From: JBGPTK01 sp963797765
Lineage (GTDB): Bacteria > Acidobacteriota > Terriglobia > Acidiferrales > UBA7541
Direction: 5' to 3'
DNA length: 64,000 nt
Assembly (NCBI GenBank): GCA_963797765.1
Contig: CAWCQU010000002.1
Location: forward strand, 1,364,001 to 1,428,000
Made by a program: the position numbers and the translations under genes. The notes under the pieces are model-generated. The model ran no database searches. It saw only the letters and a program-made list of their open reading frames with translations, and was not told the DNA's origin. Below, one piece after another: positions 8,950 through 20,371 of the stretch. Each line of letters begins with the position of its first letter. Within the stretch, counting starts at the first letter, position 1.

Positions 8950-10585
8950 GTGAGTTGGATCTTCAGTGCGGCGGCAATCTTGCAAGGCAGCAACCCGGTC
9001 TCGAACTATTTCCGCAAATTGACGGACCCCACGTTTCGCGGCCTCTACCAGGCAAATACCTTCGACTTCGCCATTATGATTCCATATTTTCTGGTGCTGG
9101 TCGTCCTGGCGGCCTACGGAATCCACCGCTATGTGCTGGTCTACAATTATTATCGCTATCGCCATCGCGTGCCGCCGGTGCCGCCTGTTCCAGTCGAGTG
9201 GCCCAAGGTTACCATACAGCTTCCCATCTTCAACGAGCGCTACGTGATCGAGCGCCTGGTCGATTCCATCGCGCAATTCGATTATCCCCGCGACAAATTG
9301 GACATTCAGGTGCTCGACGATTCCACCGATGAAACGCGCGAAATCGCGCGCGGCTGCGTGGAACGCTACCAGCAACTCGGCTTGCCGATTTCCTATCATC
9401 TGCGCACGAACCGCGAAGGTTACAAAGCTGGGGCGCTGCAGGAAGGCCTGAAAAGCGCGCAAGGTGAATTGGTTGCAATCTTCGACGCTGATTTTCTGCC
9501 TCCCGGCGATTTTCTTCGCCGCACTGTTCCGTATTTTTGCGATCCGAAGCTCGGCATGGTTCAAACGCGCTGGAGCTATGTAAACCGCAATTATTCCTTG
9601 CTCACCGAAGTGGAAGGAATTTTGCTCGACGGTCATTTCGTGATCGAGCATTGCGCGCGGTATCGCCGCGGCTCGTTTTTCAATTTCAACGGCACCGCGG
9701 GCGTGTGGCGCCGCTCGACGATCGAAGACGCCGGCGGCTGGCAGCACGATACGCTCACCGAAGACACCGATCTTTCCTATCGCGCGCAGCTTCGCGGCTG
9801 GCAATTTCTCTATTTGCCGGAAATCGAATGTCCCTCGGAATTGCCCGTGGAAATGAACGCATTCAAATCGCAGCAGGCGCGTTGGGCCAAAGGCCTGATG
9901 CAAACGGCCAAAAAAATTCTGCCGCGCGTATTGAAAGCGAAGGTGCCCGGCCATGTGAAAGCCGAAGCGATTTTTCACCTCACTGCGAACATCAGTTACC
10001 CGCTGATGGTTTTTCTTTCCGTGATTTTGCTGCCCGCGATGATTGTGCGTTTTTATCAGGGATGGTTTCAGGTTGTGCTGATCGATTTGCCGCTGTTTCT
10101 CGCTTCCACTTGCTCGATTTCCAGTTTTTATCTCGCTTCGCAGCGCGTGCTGTTTCCGAAAACCTGGAAGCGCACGTTCTGGTTTCTTCCGTTCGTGATG
10201 GCCGTGGGCATCGGCCTCTCCGTCCGCAACGCCGTTTCGGTGATGGAAGCGATCTTCGGAAAAAAATCCGAGTTCACGCGCACTCCGAAATATCGCATCG
10301 AAGGCGAAGCAACAGGGCGCGTGGCTGAAAAAAAGTTATCGCAAAGGCGCGGGCTGGATGCCTTTCGCCGAAGTGGCGCTGGGAATTTATTTTGCGTTCA
10401 CGGTTTACTACGCGATCTCGAATGAAAATTATTTGACGGTTCCGTTTCTGCTTCTTTTTGTGTGGGGATACCTCTACACCGGCTTGATGTCCATCGGCCA
10501 GGTTTATCTCGAGCGCCTGCGCTTCGGCTCCGCGCTCGAGCCGGCGGAGGTGCGTCCCGCCGCTACCGGCGCTCCCGGCTTCTGA
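8950..10585 (+). CDS. processive family 2 glycosyltransferase (cellulose-synthase-like), frameshifted
   Basis: A membrane glycosyltransferase of about 545 residues. An N-terminal membrane segment is followed by a GT-A domain with IFNERYVIERLVDSI, LDDSTDET (donor binding), FDADFLPP (DxD), EDTDLSYRAQLRGW (catalytic acid) and QQARWAKG (QxxRW), the mark of processive BcsA-like enzymes. At least four further membrane segments follow. The frame breaks near 10300-10320. The next frame continues naturally (WLKKSYRKGAGWMPFAEV, then membrane helices) to 10585. The best start is GTG at 8950, very close to the divergent GT-C gene. No PilZ domain or BcsB gene is present, so the product need not be cellulose. 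Confidence 0.85.
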
Positions 10586-10670
10586 CCGCGCCTCTGCAAT
10601 CCGGACCGTCGAGTGGCCGCAAGGGATGGATTAAGAACCGAACTGTTCGGAAATATCGAAGTGGAAAAAC

Positions 10671-11195
10671 TTAATTTAGTTCGACCGGCGTGAGCACACC
10701 ATCTTTCTTGATGCCGACCCGAATGGGGCGAGGTGGTCCCTTGGTCGGCACAGTCACTTCTACCCACATTTCCTCGCCGGCTTTTAGACTGGGCACTTGG
10801 GCGTGTTCCGAAATAAAGACCAAAACCGGCTCTTGGCCGATCGCAACAACAGTCCCGTCGTTGTTCTTATGCAAGTAAACCCACTCGCCAGATTCGGAAC
10901 CCTCTGGTTTGGCGATCAACCGGTCACCGCGAACATCCAAATATGCCCACTGGTGGTTCAAATACCAGTCGCTTGCTCCTTGCCTGTCTCCTGCACGGTA
11001 CGTAAATCCCTCCGTGGGAAACTCCAATCTCTCACTTAGGTATCGTCCGCGGATTGGAAGTTCAGGATCGTATACTTGGCACAGCACCCATAAGCGCGGA
11101 CGAGTCTTGCGATCGTACAGTAGTTTGCCACCTAAACTTAGGACAAGTACCACCTGAATCATCCCCAGCATCAATCCTCTGCGCACACCAGTCAT
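10671..11195 (-). CDS. GDYXXLXY-type protein (PF14345-like)
   Basis: A 174-residue protein with one N-terminal membrane segment (MLGMIQVVLVLSLGGKLLYD). The motif IRGRYLSERLEF matches the GDYxxLxY pattern that names this poorly understood family, with R in place of the usual D. Family members are almost always encoded next to a DUF2157 membrane protein, as here. The start ATG at 11195 overlaps the stop of that gene by four bases (ATGA). The bulk of the protein would lie outside the cytoplasmic membrane. The molecular role is unknown. Confidence 0.72.
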   Translation of the reverse strand: MTGVRRGLMLGMIQVVLVLSLGGKLLYDRKTRPRLWVLCQVYDPELPIRGRYLSERLEFPTEGFTYRAGDRQGASDWYLNHQWAYLDVRGDRLIAKPEGSESGEWVYLHKNNDGTVVAIGQEPVLVFISEHAQVPSLKAGEEMWVEVTVPTKGPPRPIRVGIKKDGVLTPVELN

Positions 11196-12371
11196 CGACC
11201 GGTCTCCATCACCGCTATGAGCCTTCGCCGCGTCATTTCCAATGCATAGCCGCCCGCCAGACATAAAACGCCGAGTATGAGAAGGCTCGCCGAGCGTCCC
11301 AACTTACCCATAAAACCGTCGAAATAGAAAAACAGGACAGAGACTGCAAACCCTACAATCCCCAAATTCAGCCGCTCTTTCCTCTTCTCGTTTAGTCCCC
11401 AAGCGACCAGTCCGACGGATCCCAGCGCGCACAAGGCGTAGAGTGCCAGCGTGGTCCCCAGGCTTCTGTGAAATCCGTTGCCACCGTAAGAACTGGAGTC
11501 ACTTGCGGCCACGACCAGCCCATAAGCCCACGCAGCCCAAACAACATTGAACCACACAGCGCGACCGCGCAATCGCCACGCGAGGATCAATGGCGCTCCG
11601 AGAGCAATCGTCCAGCCCATCAGAAGAACTACGACGTTTAATGTAGGATGCTGTTCAAATTGAATCGAAACTTTTTCTTGAATGGCGATAAGAAGAGCCG
11701 TGCCCACACAGGGCAACAGTGCGATGCCGCCGATCCACACCAGCGTACGACGCGCGATACTATCTTGGTCACCAATGCGAGCCGATAAATAGCAAATTGC
11801 GGTCAGTATCAATCCCACGGCCAAGAGACGGTCGCCGCCAGAGCGCCACTCCGTGGTGATTGTCCACTGGCTAATGAGCCATGCTGGCGCCAAGAGCGCC
11901 AGCAACGCAGCCTGGATCCAATCTCGGAGGAGGGCGTAACCGCAGGCCGCGCCGATGGCCCAAAGCAGAACGCCTGTCGCCCAGTTTTCGTGGAGATTGA
12001 AAATTTGACCCGTGAGAAATATTGCAGCGCCGAGCGTAGCAGTCCCCAACGCGTGCAACGTGGTTGATAGAGGAGGGAAACGATCTGTGAAAACCGCGCC
12101 ACCGATGTGAAAACCTCCGGTCATAAGAAGCATCAGCGAAAAGCGCTCGGGGGGAGAGAGTTCATTCCAATGCGCGGCCACGAACAAAATGACGCCGGCT
12201 GCAAGAAGTATCTCCTCCAAAGATCATAGCCAGACGGACAGGCCATCGGAGATTCGAGCGCTGTTCTTGCCCGGACTCAAACGCAACAATTCGCGCACAA
12301 ACCTCAGCGTCGATCAGACCAGCCTCGGCCCACCTTTGAAGTTGCGCTTCGAGTTGGCTGCGCTGATTCAC
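11192..12371 (-). CDS. DUF2157 polytopic membrane protein, frameshifted
   Basis: The N-terminal 55 residues (QLQRWAEAGLIDAEVCARI...FE) match the DUF2157 cytoplasmic head, in which RW..AGLID is conserved. About ten membrane segments follow. The head and membrane parts are in different frames. They meet at about 12210-12220 within the first helix (LAMIFGG then ILLAAGVILFVAAHW), so a single-base error is likely and I annotate one gene. The family has no proven function. Pairing with a GDYXXLXY protein is its normal context and suggests a two-part membrane complex. Confidence 0.8.
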
Positions 12372-12739
12372 TGGTTCTCCCGTTCCTCTCTACTACTGGA
12401 TTGTCAATTATCTAAGCTGGGAATCCATCCGGATTTGTCTTTCGGTTCGATAACATACAACTGGCTGTTTCAGAATGCAATATTTCTACATGGCTCACAA
12501 ATGCAGCAAAACGTAGCTGCCACTGGCGCTCCCGGCTTCTGATTTTGCAGGCCTCCAAATCCGTCAAAACACCGAGAAATCACCGAACTCGGATCCACAA
12601 GTCACCGAGCTCGGTACCCTCAAAAGCCGCACGCGATTGCGAATTACAGCCGCGAAATGTGCCATAGTTTCGCCCTTTCTTCGCCTTTCCGCCGGAGAAC
12701 CACCGGAATCTCGCTAATGCGGCTTTCGGATTTCTGAAT

Positions 12740-13141
12740 TCAGTTCGCGGGGGCGGTCGCACCGCCAAACCAGGCGAGCGCCAGACCGGCGACGCCGAGG
12801 ACGATGGCGATCATGAAGGTGTGGCAACCGTGCTGGTGCGGATCGAGGACCACGAAACATCGCGGATCGGTTTTCATTCGCGTGAGGAACAAAATGACGA
12901 ACGTCGCAAAGGCCGTCACCATCGCCCATCGCTCGCCTTTGCGAATGGGTATCAGCGCCATCACGATTCCGGTTACAGCAAACGCGCTGGCCAGTGACAC
13001 CGGCCATGGCCCGGCATACTCCGCCAGCATCGCCGCTCCCAGGTGCTGATGCGCCTTCGCATACGCCGGCGCCGCCAGCGAGGTATACAACAACAGCGCG
13101 TACGCGAGCACCACTAGTCCCACCGCCACTTTTCGCTTCAT
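12740..13141 (-). CDS. small four-helix membrane protein of unknown function
   Basis: A 133-residue protein with four hydrophobic segments and an outward-facing loop between the third and fourth that holds Cys and His residues (DPRCFVVLDPHQHGCH). I do not recognise the family. The start MKRKVAVG has a positive N-terminus followed at once by a hydrophobic helix, as expected for a membrane protein. The Cys-His loop might bind metal or form a disulfide, but this is a guess. No operon partner is evident; a divergent TonB-type receptor begins 170 bp away. Confidence 0.65.
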   Translation of the reverse strand: MKRKVAVGLVVLAYALLLYTSLAAPAYAKAHQHLGAAMLAEYAGPWPVSLASAFAVTGIVMALIPIRKGERWAMVTAFATFVILFLTRMKTDPRCFVVLDPHQHGCHTFMIAIVLGVAGLALAWFGGATAPAN

Positions 13142-13311
13142 CGCGCCCGCTCCTTTCCCGGAATTGGGAATTCTCTAAGGTACCTGCGTGCGCGGATCAT
13201 AGTTCGTGCTTCTCATGCGGCGACAGCTAATTCTCAGCCGGTCAGGGAATATAAATAGTCGTATTAAATCGGTTTGACATAACGAAATGATGCGTATTAA
13301 ATAACGATCCC

Positions 13312-16300
13312 ATGGAACCGTTGCCGTTCGACGTGGTGCGTTCTTGGATCGCGATCTTAATACTCTTAGCCATTATCTGCCGTGTGCCGCCGGCTCACGC
13401 GCAACTGCCGGCCAGCATCACCGGCATCGTCACGGACGCCTCGGGAGCGCCGGTGCCTTCGGCGGCCGTGCAGGCCAAGAATATCGAGACCGGAGCAATT
13501 CGTCGCTCGCGAACGGACGACACCGGTCGGTATCTCGTCCTGGCGTTGCCCGTGGGCGAATACGAAATAAGGATCACTAAATCGGGATTTCGAGATGCCG
13601 TCCGCAGCGGAATTCAACTGGTTGTCGGCGAGGAGGCCAACGTCGATCTTCATTTGCAAGTGGGCGCGGTGAAATCGGAGATCACCGTCACTGGCGACGC
13701 TCCCATGGTCAGCACCACCACGGGAGACATCAGCGGCCTGGTGGGACAGCAGGCGATCAAGGATCTTCCGCTGAATGGGCGCAGCTACGATCTATTGCTG
13801 ACGCTCAATCCCGGGATTGTCAATTTCACTTCGCAGAAGACCGGCGGCACCGGCATTTCCAATTCGAGCACCGCGAATAATTTCTCGGTCTCCGGCAATC
13901 GCCCGCAGCAGAATATTTTCTTGCTCAACGGGGTGGAATATACCGGAGCGGCGGAAAACAACATGCAGCCCGGCGGAGCCAGCGGAATGCTGCTGGGCGT
14001 CGATGCCGTGCGGGAATTCAACGTGCTGCGGGATTCCTATAGCGCGGAATTCGGCAAACGTCCCGGCGGGCAGGTAATCCTGGTGACACAGTCGGGCACG
14101 AACCACTGGCACGGTTCCGCGTTCGAATTCCTGCGGAACAACAATCTGGACGCGCCGAATTTCTTCGATCAGGGCTCGGCTCCTCCGTTTCAACGCAACC
14201 AGTTCGGAGTTTCGCTCGGCGGGCCCGTGCAGAAAGACAGGACGTTTGTCTTCGGCAATTACGAGGGATTCCGGCAAAATCTGCGGCAGACTTCCGCCGC
14301 GTTCGTTCCGGATGCCGCTTCGCGCGCGGCCGCCGTCCCCAGCGTGCAACCGCTGTTGAATTTGTGGCCCATCGCTCCGGCCGGCACCCCGGACTTCAGC
14401 GGCATCGCCGAATTCTTCAGCAGCCCGCTGCAAACCATTCGCGAGAATTTTGGAACCTTGCGGGTGGATCACACTTTTTCCGTGAAGGATTCGCTGGCGG
14501 CAATCTATACGATCGACGACGGCAACGATTTCACGGCCACTCCCGTCAATCCGTTCGGCTCGGATATTCTTACGTTGCGGCAGCAGGTGCTGAGTCTGGA
14601 AGAAACTCACGTCTTTTCCCCTTCCGTCTTGAATACGGTCCGGTTCGGATATTCCCGCGCCGGATATTTTTTCACCGGTCTGCCCACTCCCGGCACTCCG
14701 GCGGCCAGCGTTCCCGGTTTTCTTTCAGGACTTAAAGTCGGAGCCGTCGTGGTGGGCGGCAGCGCGGCTTCGAACCCGCAAGCGGCGATCGGCCTGGCGG
14801 GAAGCAACAACGGCAGCAATCTTTCCATCGCGCGCAATTTGTTTACCTACGAAGATCGCGTCACGCTGACCCGCGGCCGGCATCAGTTCAGCTTCGGGGC
14901 ATGGTTCCAACGATTCCAATCGAATGAAAACATCGCGCTCAGCCAATACGGCCAGGCCACATTCTCCAGCCTCGCCCAGTTCTTGAGCGGCACGGTGAAC
15001 AGTTTTCTTTACAATCCCTCGCCCACGCCGCTCAGCTGGCGCTCCCTGTTTGGCGCGTTCCACGCCGAAGACGTGATCCGGCTCAGCCCCAAGCTGACTT
15101 TATCTCTGGGATTTCGCGATGAATTTTCCACCGGATGGAATGAAGCCCACGGCCGCGCGGCCAATTACACCTTCACGAACGGCGTGATCAACACGCAGCC
15201 GCATATCGGCAGTTCGTTCTTCACCACGAACAACGCAAAATTCCTGCCGCAGCCGCGCATCGGGGTGGCCTGGAGTCCCTTCAACAACAGAACGGTGGTT
15301 CGCGCCGGCTTTGGAATGTATAACGACCTGCAGGACGCGCTGGGATATCGCGCCGATCAAAACGCGCCGTTTAATCCCGTCTACACCATTCCACTCTTGC
15401 CCGTCACTTCGTTTCCCATTAATCCCAAAGCAGCAGTGCCTGCCACGGCAAAACTGGTTCCCGGAGGCGTGCAACCGGACATGCAGACTCCCACCCTGAT
15501 TTCGTGGTCCCTGCGCGTGGAGCAAGAGCTTTCTCACAATACATCCTTGACGGTGGGTTACATTGGCTCTCACGGTTATCACGAATTGATCGGCGTCGAT
15601 GCCAATACGCCCGCTGCCGTCATTTGCCCCGCCGCGCCTTGCCCGGCTGTCTATCCCACTTGGGATCCGAGCAAACCCACCACAGGCACCAACTCGCCGA
15701 ACATTGGGTTTCCGATCGGTTCGCCTTTAGCAGGAGCGCCTGTCCCCGCCGGAAGCTTTTTCATTCCGGCCGGCGCCGCGCGAGCGAATCCGGCAATCGC
15801 GAACACCTGGACGTGGTTTTCGGTGGGCACCAGCACGTATCACGCGCTGCAAGTGGATTTGCGCCGGCGCTTCAGCCACGGTTTTTCGGTGCGAGGCGTT
15901 TACACATTATCGAAAGCGCTGGATGATGGCGATTCGTTGAATCAAACAACAGCGGGGAACGCGCCGGGCCTGGTGTCCAATCCCTTGAATTTGGCCGCGG
16001 ATAAAGGGCTGGCCACGTTTGACGTCAGAAACATAGCCGTGATCAACGCAATTTACGAATTGCCGTTCGGCCGCGGTCGAACTTACGCAAGCGGTCTCGG
16101 CGGATTTCGGCAACGGTCTCGTGGGCGGATGGTCGGTGGCGAGCATCATCACCGCGCAATCTGGATTTCCGATCACGCCGCAGTTGAGTTACAACCCATC
16201 GAACAACGGCGACACGCGAAACCCGGTGCGGCCGTTCGTCAATCCCAATTTCTCGGGTTCGGTGGTTACGGGAAATCCCAACCAGTGGTTCAATCCCGCC

Positions 16301-16612
16301 GCGTTCATCGCTCCGCCATCCACCAGCGGATTTTTCGGCAATCTCGGCCGAAACACGTTTATCGGTCCCGGCCTGGCCACCTGGGATTTTTCCGTGCTGA
16401 AAGACACGCGAATCCGCGAACGCCTAACCCTGCAATTCCGCGCGGAACTTTTCAACCTGCTGAACCGCGCCAATTTCAATACGCCCAACTTGATCGCCTT
16501 CACGCCGCCCACCGCCGCGAACCCGACAGGTTCCTCCGGCACAGCCGGCGCGATTACCAGCACGTCCACCACATCGCGGCAGGTGCAATTCGGCCTGAAG
16601 TTGCTGTGGTAG
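13312..16612 (+). CDS. TonB-dependent receptor-like outer-membrane protein with N-terminal Cna-B domain, frameshifted
   Basis: About 1,100 residues. A signal peptide (to about residue 30, PPAHAQ) is followed by a carboxypeptidase-regulatory/Cna-B-like beta-sandwich (SITGIVTDASGAPVPSAAV), a plug domain (IKDLPLNGRSYDLLLTLNPG), then a long beta-barrel ending in FGLKLLW with an aromatic C-terminal residue, typical of outer-membrane barrels. This Oar-like architecture is greatly expanded in Acidobacteriota. The frame breaks near 16095. The continuation (FGNGLVGGWSVASIITAQSG...) is clearly the same family, so the gene runs to 16612. The substrate is unknown; carbohydrate or peptide uptake is usual for relatives. 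Confidence 0.88.
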
Positions 16613-16809
16613 TCGTCGGTCGAATTCTGCAATTCGCAGCGCGAGTTCGGACATGACTCCTTGCGTAGGCCAGAGATGCACTCAGGAAAGGCTGCTGGAT
16701 GTGTGAGCTAACGGTACGCCCATATCTTAGTTGTGAACAAGTTCACGAGATTACCCTCCGAGCATTTCCTCGGGTATTATTTGCTCCGCACTACAGCCAC
16801 TCAAAGTCA

Positions 16810-17500
16810 ATGCTAAGTCCAGGCGAGGTCATTTCGTACTTGGAGATGTGCCGCGAAGAAGGCGCATCACTTCGAGAGGCATGAATTATCGATTCAAAGG
16901 TGCGGATAGTGTGATTTTGATGAGTATTCGAAAAGGGGCGCCTTATGCCGATCGCATCAAGATGGCCGAATCCTCATATACGAAGGGCACGATGTTCCTC
17001 GCATAGCGCATAAATTCTGCCCAAGAGAATTGATCAGCCCATGAAGACCCGAGTGGAAAACCAACGCAGAATGGGCTTTTCTTCGAAGCCGCGGTGAGTT
17101 TTAGGCGCGGGGACGTACGTCGGAGATTGTTAAGGTATACGAAAAGATTCGTGATGGAATATGGGTCTTTGACGGATTATTTCATTTGATCGATGCCTGG
17201 CAAGAAGAAATTGGTCTGAGAAAAGTCTTCAAATTCAAACTAGAATTATCAGAGAACGCCGTATCTCCTACTTCAGGTCAAATAAGAGAATTCGAACATG
17301 GACGCTTAATTCCTAGCAGTGTGAATGCTTGAGGTGTGGAAGAGAGATAAAGGCCGATGTGTGATGTGCGGCAGTGACAACAATCTGCACTACGACCATG
17401 ACCTGCCGTTTTCTAAGGGCGGCTCGTCAATTCTTGCCAATGAATATTCGGCTGCTCTGCGTTAGGAATAATCCTGCAAAATCGTGACAAAATCGAATGA
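16810..17500 (+). pseudogene. decayed SRA/YDG-HNH endonuclease gene
   Basis: No long open frame exists here, but pieces in all three frames spell one protein in order: SYLEMCREEGASLRE, MNYRFKGADSVILMSIRKGA, DGRILIYEGHDVPR, PKRIDQPM, PSGKPTQNGLFFEAA, EIVKVYEKIRDGIWVFDGLF, LIDAWQEE, RKVFKFKLE, LEVWKRDKGRCVMCGS, LHYDHDLPFSKGGSS, IRLLC and a final SDKIE. As I know the family, this is an SRA/YDG domain, which binds modified DNA, joined to a C-terminal HNH nuclease. At least five frame changes occur in 690 bp. It is either a true pseudogene or a very poorly resolved stretch. The end overlaps the start of the next gene. Confidence 0.75.
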
Positions 17501-18894
17501 ATTGCAATCCATTAGATTCAGGAGCGGAAATGACTTCTCGTGGCGGAATTTGCGTGCATTGTTTTCGGTTGCCGTGGTGTTGCTTTGCGTTTTGTTTTCG
17601 CAGGCGCGGGTGCGGCAGCCGAATGCGGAATATCAGGCGCGGCGGGCGGCTTTGCGGGCGCAGATTGACGGGCCGCTGGTGATTTTTGGCTATAACGACA
17701 AGGAAAGTTCGTCGGTGGTGAAGGCTTCGTACCAGGAAGAGAATTTTTATTACCTGACGGGGCACAACGAATCGGGAGCGGCGCTGCTGCTGGTGCCGGA
17801 GCCGCCGGCGGGAAAAACGTATGACGGGCCGCGCGAAATATTCTATTTGCCTCCGCGGGAACCGGCTTCGGAACGATGGAACGGGCCTCGCATGGGCCCG
17901 CACGATACTGGAATTGCCGGGAAAACCGGATTTGCGATGGTCCGGCCGTTCGAGGAGCTGCAGGGCGATCTGGAAAAATTGAGCAAAGTCTTTTCCACGT
18001 TTTACACCACGCTTCCGGCGCGCGATGAAGCGGGATATCCGCACAACGCCGAATGGCTGGCCTGGCTGAAGCAAGCGGCGCCGCAGGCGAATTTCAAGGA
18101 CATCACCGAAAAGCTGGGGGCGATGCGCCAGAACAAATCGGCCAGCGAGCTTGCGCTGATTCAGAAGGCCGTGGATATTTCCGTGGACGCGCAACTGGAA
18201 GCGATGAAAATCATGCGTCCGGGATTGCGCGAAGATCAGGTTGCGGCGCGAATGGTTTATTTTCATTCGTTCGAAGGATGCGACCGCGAAGCCTACGAGC
18301 CAATTGTGGGCGCCGCGTTTCATTCCACCGTGCTGCATTACAGCGCCGGGCGACACGGTGATCCAGAATGGGGACATCGTGGTGCTCGACGTGGCCTGTG
18401 AATACGGCGGCTATGCCGCGGACCTGACGCGCACGCTTCCGGCCAACGGAAAATTCTCGGAGCGGCAGCGCGAAATTTATGAAATTGTGCTGGGCGCGCA
18501 AAACGCCGCGCTGGCCGCGCTGAAGCCGGGAATGAGTTTTTCGCGCACCGGCTCGAACAGCCTGTTCAAGATTGCCTACGATTACATCAATACGCACGGG
18601 AAAGATAAAGAAGGCAAACCACTGGGCAAATATTTTATTCATGGGTTGGGACACCACATCGGTCTGGATGTGCATGATGCGGGCGATCCTTACCGGACTC
18701 TTGAGGCGGGAATGGTGGTGACCATGGAGCCGGGAGTTTATATTCCCGAAGAAAATTTGGGCGTGCGGATTGAGGACGACGTGCTGGTGACGGCGACGGG
18801 GTACCAGATTTTGAGTTCGCGTTTGCCGCGTTCGATTGACGAAATCGAGAAGATCATGGCGGAAGCGCAGGCGCACCCGCAACAACTTCCGTAA
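17484..18894 (+). CDS. Xaa-Pro aminopeptidase (M24B, aminopeptidase P), exported, frameshifted
   Basis: About 470 residues: a hydrophobic N-terminal signal (LFSVAVVLLCVLFSQA), the aminopeptidase P N-terminal domain (ending near NAEWLAWL), then the M24 pita-bread fold. Metal-ligand motifs are present: VVLDVACEYGGYAADLTRTL (two Asp), GLGHHIGLDVHD (His), TMEPGVYIPE (Glu) and VRIEDDVLV (Glu). The frame changes once near 18346, between STVLHYSA and GDTVIQNGD, and the two halves match end to end. It removes the first residue of peptides with proline second, probably in the periplasm. The GTG start at 17484 is uncertain because it lies in the decayed HNH gene. Confidence 0.87.
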
Positions 18895-18902
18895 TCTTAC
18901 GC

Positions 18903-18932
18903 GTAGGGGCGCGGCTGAAGCCGGCCCCTACA
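18903..18932. repeat. GTAGGGGCGCGGCTGAAGCC palindromic repeat, family B, copy 1
   Basis: A near-perfect palindrome (GTAGGGGC.../...GGCCCCTAC) just past the aminopeptidase stop codon. Related units are at 20976-21029, 27733-27861, 54637-54664 and 61788-61976; the longer ones keep the same two arms with extra sequence between them. It may act as a transcript-end hairpin. Confidence 0.7.
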
Positions 18933-19017
18933 TGAGGGCCGCGGAGTGTGCGCTGCCTCTCGATAGTCAGCGTGATTTGAGGCCGGCCCATACAGGAATG
19001 GCGGCGATGGCTTGCGG

Positions 19018-20223
19018 CTATGGAGTGCTTGCGGGCGCGAGACGGTAGGTTACGATCTGGGCGGACTTGAGGAGACGCAGCGGCGGCTTGATGTCGTAGG
19101 TTTCTTCCAGGGCGATGACTTCGCCGCGCGCGGTGGGCCAGGCGTCAATCGTATTCGCCGCGGCAATTGGAATCTCGCAAATCCCTTTTGCGGTATCGAA
19201 ATGCCACAGAACAATTCGTTCGGCGTGCTGTTCGTTGCTTTTGAAGAATCGCCCCATCGCGCTGTAGACCGAAAAGCTTCCCACGGCAATTTGCGCGGTT
19301 TCATTCACGCGCAGTTTCTGGAATTCGCTGTGCGGCACGCCGGGCTCGGCCTTGCGGATTTCTTTTCCCTTTTTCGCATCGAGCCAAACCAGGTCCGAAC
19401 CCAGCGCGACGATTTGCTTTCCATCCGCGGTCCAGAGTAAGTCTTCCGCACCGATCTTCTTCTGCCATAGCGGTTTTCCGGAATCCGAGGCAAAGAGAAA
19501 AAGATCGGCTTTCCCCGGCCATTGGCGGGCGCGCAGCAGCACGGCGAGTGAATTGCCGTCGGGGGAAAGGCGCGGCTCGGTCCAATTATTGGAAGAGGGA
19601 AGCGTGAGGCTGATATCGCGGGCTAGATCCCCGGACATTGCGTAGTAAATCCGCACTTTCACGGGACTGGCCGCAATCGCATCGGCAAGGTAGGATTCTG
19701 CCGGCCAGAACGACACGGCCAATTCGTTATCGCCCCAGGACATTTTTCCGGGATATGTTTGGGCCGCCGCGTCCTGCCCGACCAGGAATCGAACTTTTGC
19801 AGTGGCCCGGTCGATCACCCACACAGCGCCGGTGGTGCGCACCGCCAAGGCGCTTCCATCCCGTGAAAACGCCACTTCCTGGACGCGCCACGGAATCCCC
19901 GGAGGCAACGCGGGGGGCACCAATTCCACTCGTTGGGTCACGCCGGATTCGCGGTTGTGCAAATCGAGCGCGGCGCCTGTGGTGGTATGAACCCAGGTGG
20001 CCAGTGTTTTTCCATCGGCCGAAACTGCGATGGCAGTGCCCGGCGGCACGGCTTGCCGGGTCACGACATCCATTCCGCCGCAAAGCGAAAGCGCGGTCTG
20101 CGGGAGATTCGTATCTGTTTTTGGATTGCGAAGCGGATTTTGAGCTTCGGCGGTAACGGAAAAAAGAAGCAGCGCCGCGCATGCGGCGGGCCATGGGCTT
20201 CGGAAGGTGAGCCGGGTAGCCAT
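19018..20223 (-). CDS. secreted WD40-like beta-propeller protein
   Basis: A 401-residue protein with a signal peptide (residues 1-27, ending TAEAQ). The rest is made of repeated blade-like units such as AVSADGKTLATWVH, AFSRDGSALAVRTTGAVWVID, RLSPDGNSLAVLLRA and LWTADGKQIVALGSDLVWLD, each with the SxDG turn typical of WD40/YVTN propellers. A propeller fold is therefore likely, but no catalytic motif is seen and the partner is unknown. It is convergent with the aminopeptidase gene and divergent from efp. Confidence 0.72.
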   Translation of the reverse strand: MATRLTFRSPWPAACAALLLFSVTAEAQNPLRNPKTDTNLPQTALSLCGGMDVVTRQAVPPGTAIAVSADGKTLATWVHTTTGAALDLHNRESGVTQRVELVPPALPPGIPWRVQEVAFSRDGSALAVRTTGAVWVIDRATAKVRFLVGQDAAAQTYPGKMSWGDNELAVSFWPAESYLADAIAASPVKVRIYYAMSGDLARDISLTLPSSNNWTEPRLSPDGNSLAVLLRARQWPGKADLFLFASDSGKPLWQKKIGAEDLLWTADGKQIVALGSDLVWLDAKKGKEIRKAEPGVPHSEFQKLRVNETAQIAVGSFSVYSAMGRFFKSNEQHAERIVLWHFDTAKGICEIPIAAANTIDAWPTARGEVIALEETYDIKPPLRLLKSAQIVTYRLAPASTP

Positions 20224-20371
20224 CGTCAGCAGCCTCTAGTTTGACCCAATCCGGCGCGCGCCGCTATACTATAGAACTTGCCTCGGTCGATTTGATGCGC
20301 TGCCGGGCGAGGCGCCGGCTTTGCCGTACCCGCCGCCTTCGGACGATCCGAAAACACTTAGGAGCAACACT

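Noticed and set aside
8926..9978. A 350-residue minus-strand frame opposite the GT2 gene
   Set aside because: The plus strand carries a full GT2 motif set, and the antisense text has none.
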